Shown piece by piece: positions 60,189 to 64,000 of a stretch of 64,000 nucleotides of DNA (position 1 is its first letter; the number at the start of each line of letters is the position of its first letter). A model generated the notes under the pieces. That model was not told where the DNA came from. It ran no database searches and saw only the letters and a list, made by a program, of their open reading frames with translations. Position numbers and translations under genes: made by a program. Origin of the DNA: JADGNF01 sp964582085 (GTDB lineage Archaea > Thermoproteota > Bathyarchaeia > Bathyarchaeales > Bathycorpusculaceae); contig CAZOPV010000009.1 of assembly GCA_964582085.1 (NCBI GenBank), forward strand, positions 62,001-126,000, in the 5' to 3' direction.

Positions 60189-61266
60189 CATAATACGCCG
60201 AGAAGCCTCATGTCTAAAAGTTTCGAGTAAAAACGGAGAAAGAGCGCTAAGATTAGCCAACAAGCTTGCCTTAACAGATAGGAAGCTTATAATCGAAAAG
60301 AACCACGCAGACTCACTTTGCATACCGCTCAACAGGGAACCAAAAGAAAACGAACTATTCCTCTTAAAATCCGAGATCCCCGAACTTCAGATGACAACGC
60401 GAACTTTCTCAGAGAAAAACAAGCAGCCTCAAACCCTCGCTGAAATTCTCAAAAATGAACTACCTCCACATTTGCTTGAGGTTTTGCCCCGTGCACTGGA
60501 CATAGTAGGCGACATAGCGATAATTGAAATTCCGCTAAAACTGGAAACACACAAATATACAATCGGCAGTGCCATCCTCAAAACTTACAAGAATATTAAG
60601 ACAGTACTTGCAAAAGCGGGGCCAGTCAACGGCACCTACCGTCTACGCAAGTTTGAATTTATCTCGGGGGAGCAAAAAACTGGAACTTTGTACAAAGAAT
60701 ACGGATGCAGTTACTTTATTGATGTAGCAAAAGCGTATTTTAGTCCAAGGCTTTCCCACGAGCACCACCGTGTAGCATCGTTAGTGCAAAACGGCGAGAT
60801 CGTGGTGGATCTGTTTGCAGGCGTGGGACCATTTGCAGTTCTCATAGCAAAAAAGCATTCACATGCGAAAGTTTACAGCGTGGATATAAACTCTGACGCT
60901 ATAGCACTACTCGAAAGGAACGCTCGATTAAACCGTGTAGAAAATAGAGTTTATCCCCTAGTTGGTGATGCACATCAAGTTGTCAACGACAAACTTGTGG
61001 GTATAGCAGATAGAGTAATTATGAATTTACCTGAAACCGCCACCGAATTTATTGACGCTGCTTGCAAAGCCTTAAGGCTAACAGGCGGGATAGTCCATTT
61101 TTATGGTTTTACTCACATTCATGAAGATATCGGCGACTTGAAAAATCAATTTTCTGATGCCGTTGAAAAGGCAGGTAGAAAAGTGGAGTTGTTCTCTTAC
61201 GCCAAATCTGTCCGTGAAACTGCCCCCCACGAGTGCCAAGTGGTGTTAGATGCAAAAATCCGTTAG
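60157..61266 (+). CDS. trm5: tRNA (guanine-37-N1)-methyltransferase Trm5-like
   Basis: The 369-residue protein has the archaeal Trm5 layout: an N-terminal part, a THUMP-unlike middle (KFEFISGEQKTGTLYKEYGC), then the class I SAM fold with VVDLFAGVGPFAVLIAKK, VYSVDINSDAIALLERNARL and NLPETATEFI (the NPP-like motif of Trm5, here NLP). It methylates G37 of tRNA. The first part may lie partly in the overlap with rtcA; TTG 60181 is another start. The C-terminus ends three bases before the DUF371 stop on the other strand. Confidence 0.9.
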   Translation: MHFTGLKKLANIIRREASCLKVSSKNGERALRLANKLALTDRKLIIEKNHADSLCIPLNREPKENELFLLKSEIPELQMTTRTFSEKNKQPQTLAEILKNELPPHLLEVLPRALDIVGDIAIIEIPLKLETHKYTIGSAILKTYKNIKTVLAKAGPVNGTYRLRKFEFISGEQKTGTLYKEYGCSYFIDVAKAYFSPRLSHEHHRVASLVQNGEIVVDLFAGVGPFAVLIAKKHSHAKVYSVDINSDAIALLERNARLNRVENRVYPLVGDAHQVVNDKLVGIADRVIMNLPETATEFIDAACKALRLTGGIVHFYGFTHIHEDIGDLKNQFSDAVEKAGRKVELFSYAKSVRETAPHECQVVLDAKIR

Positions 61267-61700
61267 ACCTCTACGGTTAGTGTGATTGTGGCTTTCTGAG
61301 TTGGATTTTGCAGTTTTTTGACCATTTGTCGGGAAAGGTCTTGAGCAGCTTTATCTGCATGAATTGCCAGTGTCCGGTCTGATGTGTAGGCACTTTTCCG
61401 AATAACCATCTCTGTAGGATGCGTAAGGCTCAGATTGGGGCTACTCTCGGCGATTATTTGCTCTTTTAAGTCGTCAACTTCAATTGTTACGATCAATTTA
61501 GCATTCTGGTGTTTCAGTTTTTCTTTGAACTGTGCACTTAAATCTGCAGGGGCTTTATCTGCCTTTACTACGAGTATACAGTCACCGTTTTTTGACAGGT
61601 GTACGTCTTTTGTGAATTCCACGGTTGTTTTGTGAGTTGCTGAAACATTCTTGTGACCATAGCCCACAATGATTTCGGTTAACTTTGTAGTCTTAAACAA
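61263..61700 (-). CDS. DUF371 family protein
   Basis: The 145-residue protein has the two-fold repeat seen in DUF371: GYGHKNVSATHKTTVEFTKD then LSKNGDCILVVKADKAPADL, and later LTHPTEMVIRKSAYTSDRTL then AIHADKAAQDLSRQMVKKLQ. An archaeal family of unknown function. Its end overlaps the 3' end of trm5 by four bases. It begins one base after the HTH/EF-hand gene stop, so both are likely co-transcribed. Confidence 0.85.
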   Translation of the reverse strand: MFKTTKLTEIIVGYGHKNVSATHKTTVEFTKDVHLSKNGDCILVVKADKAPADLSAQFKEKLKHQNAKLIVTIEVDDLKEQIIAESSPNLSLTHPTEMVIRKSAYTSDRTLAIHADKAAQDLSRQMVKKLQNPTQKATITLTVEV

Positions 61701-61701
61701 A

Positions 61702-62667
61702 CTACTCTGAAACCTCTATTGAGTCCACTTTACCGTCGCCATCCAAGTCAAAGCCTTGAATCACGGATGCAAAGCCGTTATCTTCACGATAATTTTCTAG
61801 AGTTTTCTTCCAAAAATTTGTCAGCGCTAAAACACATGCTTTGGTTCCCACTGCCTTGTTGCCTGCCAAAATAATAATACGTTTGGATTTGTCCCATGGA
61901 TTCTCAATTTTGGCAATTAAACCTGCAACATCGGAGGTGTAAACACGTTTTGTTTTCTGTGAAACCAAGCCGCCCAGCAAGAAACCATGTTCAGTTGACC
62001 GCATACTAAATTGAATAGGAGAATATTCGTTGATTTCTTTGGTAAGCAGATTTGTACCTGGACCACCTACAAGGATAAGATTGTTTTTTTCTTCCTTTTC
62101 TGCTTTTACGTCCACGTCCAGCTTAATTGCGAAATCTTCAGGCATCTTTATAAACTGCCCTAAAAAAAACGTGAGGTGTGCTGCGTAATGACCGTCTCTT
62201 GCACTGGTTTTGAAAGGACCATGTGGAGCAGGGCTACCCACTACGATTTTAGCGTCAAAGATGCCATCAATTGTTATAAATTCTTTGAAGAATTTTTGAA
62301 TTTGTGGGCTCACCGCCACCAATGAAGGTCGCTGCATAGGACGATAACCATTGGGAAATTCAATACCAAACGCTTGAGATACAACACGGTAATACTTGGC
62401 GATACCACCCTTTTTTTGTTCTTCTCGTTCTACTGCTATAGCACCTGAGCTCTCGAGTTTACGTATGTGATAGTAAACTTTTTGCTCATGAATTCCCAAT
62501 TTTCGGGCTATTTCTATCGGATACATGGCTTCTTTTGAGAGTAGAGTGAGAATTTCCCAGCTTTGTCTACCCAGTATCATTTTGAGGGTTTGGGCGCTTT
62601 GCATCATGCTGATTTCCTTAATTTTCTGCGTGGTACCTTCTTCTTTGAGGAGCAGCTTCTTGTCCAT
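61702..62667 (-). CDS. Winged-helix regulator with large C-terminal domain and EF-hand loop
   Basis: The 321-residue protein has an ArsR-like winged helix (ILTLLSKEAMYPIEIARKLG then IHEQKVYYHIRKLESSGAIA). A 200-residue domain follows with APHGPFKTSARDGHYAAHLT and LILVGGPGTNLLTKEINEYS, resembling S-layer-associated or DUF-type archaeal domains. The C-terminus is a perfect EF-hand loop, D-L-D-G-D-G-K-V-D-S-I-E. It may sense calcium or an envelope state. ATG at 62665-62667; divergent from glmS. Confidence 0.75.
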   Translation of the reverse strand: MDKKLLLKEEGTTQKIKEISMMQSAQTLKMILGRQSWEILTLLSKEAMYPIEIARKLGIHEQKVYYHIRKLESSGAIAVEREEQKKGGIAKYYRVVSQAFGIEFPNGYRPMQRPSLVAVSPQIQKFFKEFITIDGIFDAKIVVGSPAPHGPFKTSARDGHYAAHLTFFLGQFIKMPEDFAIKLDVDVKAEKEEKNNLILVGGPGTNLLTKEINEYSPIQFSMRSTEHGFLLGGLVSQKTKRVYTSDVAGLIAKIENPWDKSKRIIILAGNKAVGTKACVLALTNFWKKTLENYREDNGFASVIQGFDLDGDGKVDSIEVSE

Positions 62668-62900
62668 CTTTTTTGCCCTATGCTACAAAGGCGATGACCA
62701 TTATTAAAAATTTTGTTATAGTTGCTCCTGGGCAACCGCTAAAAAAATATTTTTATCCATCTAATTTAACCTGTAGTTGTTCTAAAAATGTTCCATAAAC
62801 AAAACAGGAACCATTAAAAAACTTATTTTAACCTTCAACAATACTTCTAACAATGCTTATTAGTGTAATAAAAAAGAAAAACATCACAAAACGTGCAAAT

Positions 62901-62907
62901 AGGAGAA
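62901..62907 (+). promoter_or_regulatory. Ribosome binding site of glmS
   Basis: AGGAGAA lies seven bases before the ATG at 62915. It fixes the start so that Cys2 becomes the N-terminal nucleophile after Met removal. The 247-base spacer to the divergent regulator carries AT-rich promoter sequence. Confidence 0.6.
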
Positions 62908-62914
62908 AAAGCAA

Positions 62915-64000
62915 ATGTGCGGCATTTTTGGCTGTATACTCAAAAATGGCAATGTAGCACCCGTGATTCATTCTTCTTTAAAGTGCCTAGAATACCGCGG
63001 TTATGACTCTGTAGGCATAGCCACTTTACATAATGGGACAATTTCCATAAAAAAAGACCAAGGGAAAATTGATGATGTTCACCGCATCCACAATTTAGAT
63101 GAAATGGATGGCAATGTTGGAATTGGACATACACGTTGGGCCACCCATGGCGCACCACTAAAGGTTAATGCTCACCCCCATGTTGATTGCAGTGGACAGA
63201 TTGCAGTAGTTCACAACGGCATAATAGAAAACTATTCAGAGTTGAAAGAAGAGCTGGAGAATCTGGGACATACATTTACTTCTCGCACAGACACCGAAGT
63301 GATCCCCCACTTAATTGAAGAGATTCTCAAAAAGGATCCGCCGACATCTTTAACTGACGCCGTGTTAGCTACGCTAAAGCGCCTTTGCGGGTCGTATGCC
63401 ATAGCAGTTATTTCAGCCAAAGAGCCCGATAAAATTGTTTGCGCCCGCAACGAAAGTCCACTGGTTTTGGGATTAGCTGACAACGCAACTTATTGCGCAT
63501 CAGACTTGACGGCTTTTTTGTCCATGACCAACAAGGCAATAATAATCAACGACGGAGAGCTAGCGGTTCTTTCCCAAGAACAATACGAAATTAAACGTAT
63601 ATTAGACGGTATAAAAGTTGCACGAGAACCGAAAATTATCGATTGGACACCCGAGATGGCAGTTAAGCAAGGATATCCACATTTTATGCTTAAGGAAATT
63701 CATGAACAGCCTGGGACGCTGCGAAACACATTACGATTACAAGAGCATTATTTGGATTTGATGTCAACATTTCTGGATCGCGCTAACGAGGTTTTTCTCG
63801 TAGCGTGTGGAACGTCTTATCATGCATGTTTAGCGGCGTCATATATGTTTTCCAAGTTAGCGTTTCTGCCAACTTACCCGGTTTACGCTTCAGAGTTTGT
63901 GGAACAACACGGCAAATCAGTGAACATAGACAGTACAATACTTGCAGTAAGTCAGTCTGGTGAAACCGCGGATACATTAGCAGCGGTTACTGCTTCCCAG
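62915..64000 (+). CDS. glmS: Glucosamine-6-phosphate synthase (isomerising), partial
   Basis: The 362 codons run to the right edge. MCGIFGCILKNG gives the N-terminal Cys nucleophile of class II glutaminases. LEYRGYDSVGIATLHNG, HTRWATHGAPLKVNAHPH, VVHNGIIENY and TDTEVIPHLI follow, then the start of the SIS isomerase half (VFLVACGTSYHACLAASYMF, VSQSGETADTLAA). It makes glucosamine-6-phosphate for envelope sugars. The missing part is the end of the isomerase half. Confidence 0.96.
   Translation, partial: MCGIFGCILKNGNVAPVIHSSLKCLEYRGYDSVGIATLHNGTISIKKDQGKIDDVHRIHNLDEMDGNVGIGHTRWATHGAPLKVNAHPHVDCSGQIAVVHNGIIENYSELKEELENLGHTFTSRTDTEVIPHLIEEILKKDPPTSLTDAVLATLKRLCGSYAIAVISAKEPDKIVCARNESPLVLGLADNATYCASDLTAFLSMTNKAIIINDGELAVLSQEQYEIKRILDGIKVAREPKIIDWTPEMAVKQGYPHFMLKEIHEQPGTLRNTLRLQEHYLDLMSTFLDRANEVFLVACGTSYHACLAASYMFSKLAFLPTYPVYASEFVEQHGKSVNIDSTILAVSQSGETADTLAAVTASQ

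Noticed and set aside
1..64000. CRISPR arrays, rRNA genes or insertion sequences
   Set aside because: No spaced direct repeats of CRISPR type, no rRNA sequence and no transposase were seen on either strand.

Overview
The window is archaeal and most likely from a member of the Bathyarchaeia or a close TACK relative. The evidence is an undivided RNA polymerase A subunit (A' and A'' fused in one 1277-codon gene), an undivided B subunit, an rpl30e-nusA tail, RtcA, Trm5, CbiZ, DUF371, a thiolase-DUF35 pair and a tRNA-Leu with introns. Other archaeal signs are TATA boxes about 25-30 bases before starts, frequent TTG and GTG starts, and short purine-rich ribosome binding sites. The phylum call is inference; the archaeal call is secure.

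Layout, left to right. 0-6.5 kb: the end of an RNA m5C methyltransferase, an ammonium transporter with a hairpin terminator, a UreH/TauE-like membrane protein, then a four-gene redox operon. That operon holds a six-cysteine protein of the 2-hydroxyacyl-CoA dehydratase/double-cubane superfamily, two activator ATPases and a ferredoxin. 6.6-14.5 kb: surface genes, namely a papain-like/DUF2135 protein and a CotH-VTC-DUF4956 operon whose CotH protein carries five lamin-tail repeats. 14.7-15.3 kb: decayed TIR-domain and helix-turn-helix gene remnants. 15.4-19.5 kb: small membrane proteins, plus a cassette of a winged-helix regulator, a membrane protein, a secreted metzincin-like protease and a membrane-bound winged-helix regulator. 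Two units of this cassette carry the same upstream element of about 54 bp. 19.4-22.6 kb: an integrated element ending at a tRNA-Pro gene, with small ORFs, repeat clusters and a frameshifted tyrosine integrase.

22.6-31 kb: tRNA-Pro(GGG), MgtC, tRNA-Leu(CAA) with two inferred introns, PepF-type peptidase, thiolase/DUF35, a GNAT protein, a large unrecognised protein and an HExxH protein. 31-39.1 kb: the rpoB-rpoA-rpl30e-nusA operon on the minus strand, closed by a 10-bp-stem hairpin. 39.6-50.4 kb: a surface protein; a CbiZ-ferredoxin pair flanked by two paralogous proteins sharing an FCTCPRC motif; nitrilase; an asparagine-synthase-like ligase; HtpX with an EF-hand loop; a zinc ribbon protein; a CinA/MoaB-type protein; and a secreted transglutaminase-like protein. 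50.4-64 kb: two tandem B12-binding radical SAM paralogues, a ribbon-helix-helix/PurM-like protein behind a 28-bp perfect palindrome, a COG1709-like regulator, PyrF, a 50-residue RHH protein, acylphosphatase, a decayed flavoprotein gene, RtcA, Trm5, DUF371, an HTH/EF-hand protein and the start of GlmS.

How parts may work together (inference). The 3.1-6.5 kb operon would be an ATP-driven low-potential electron transfer system. The CotH/VTC/DUF4956 operon would modify envelope polymers or proteins. The 16.4-19.0 kb cassette looks like a regulated protease/membrane-protein module and is the best candidate here for an undescribed system. Three genes (ferredoxin, a winged-helix regulator and NusA) appear to begin at AUC, AUU or AUA rather than AUG/GUG/UUG. 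No rRNA and no CRISPR array were seen.
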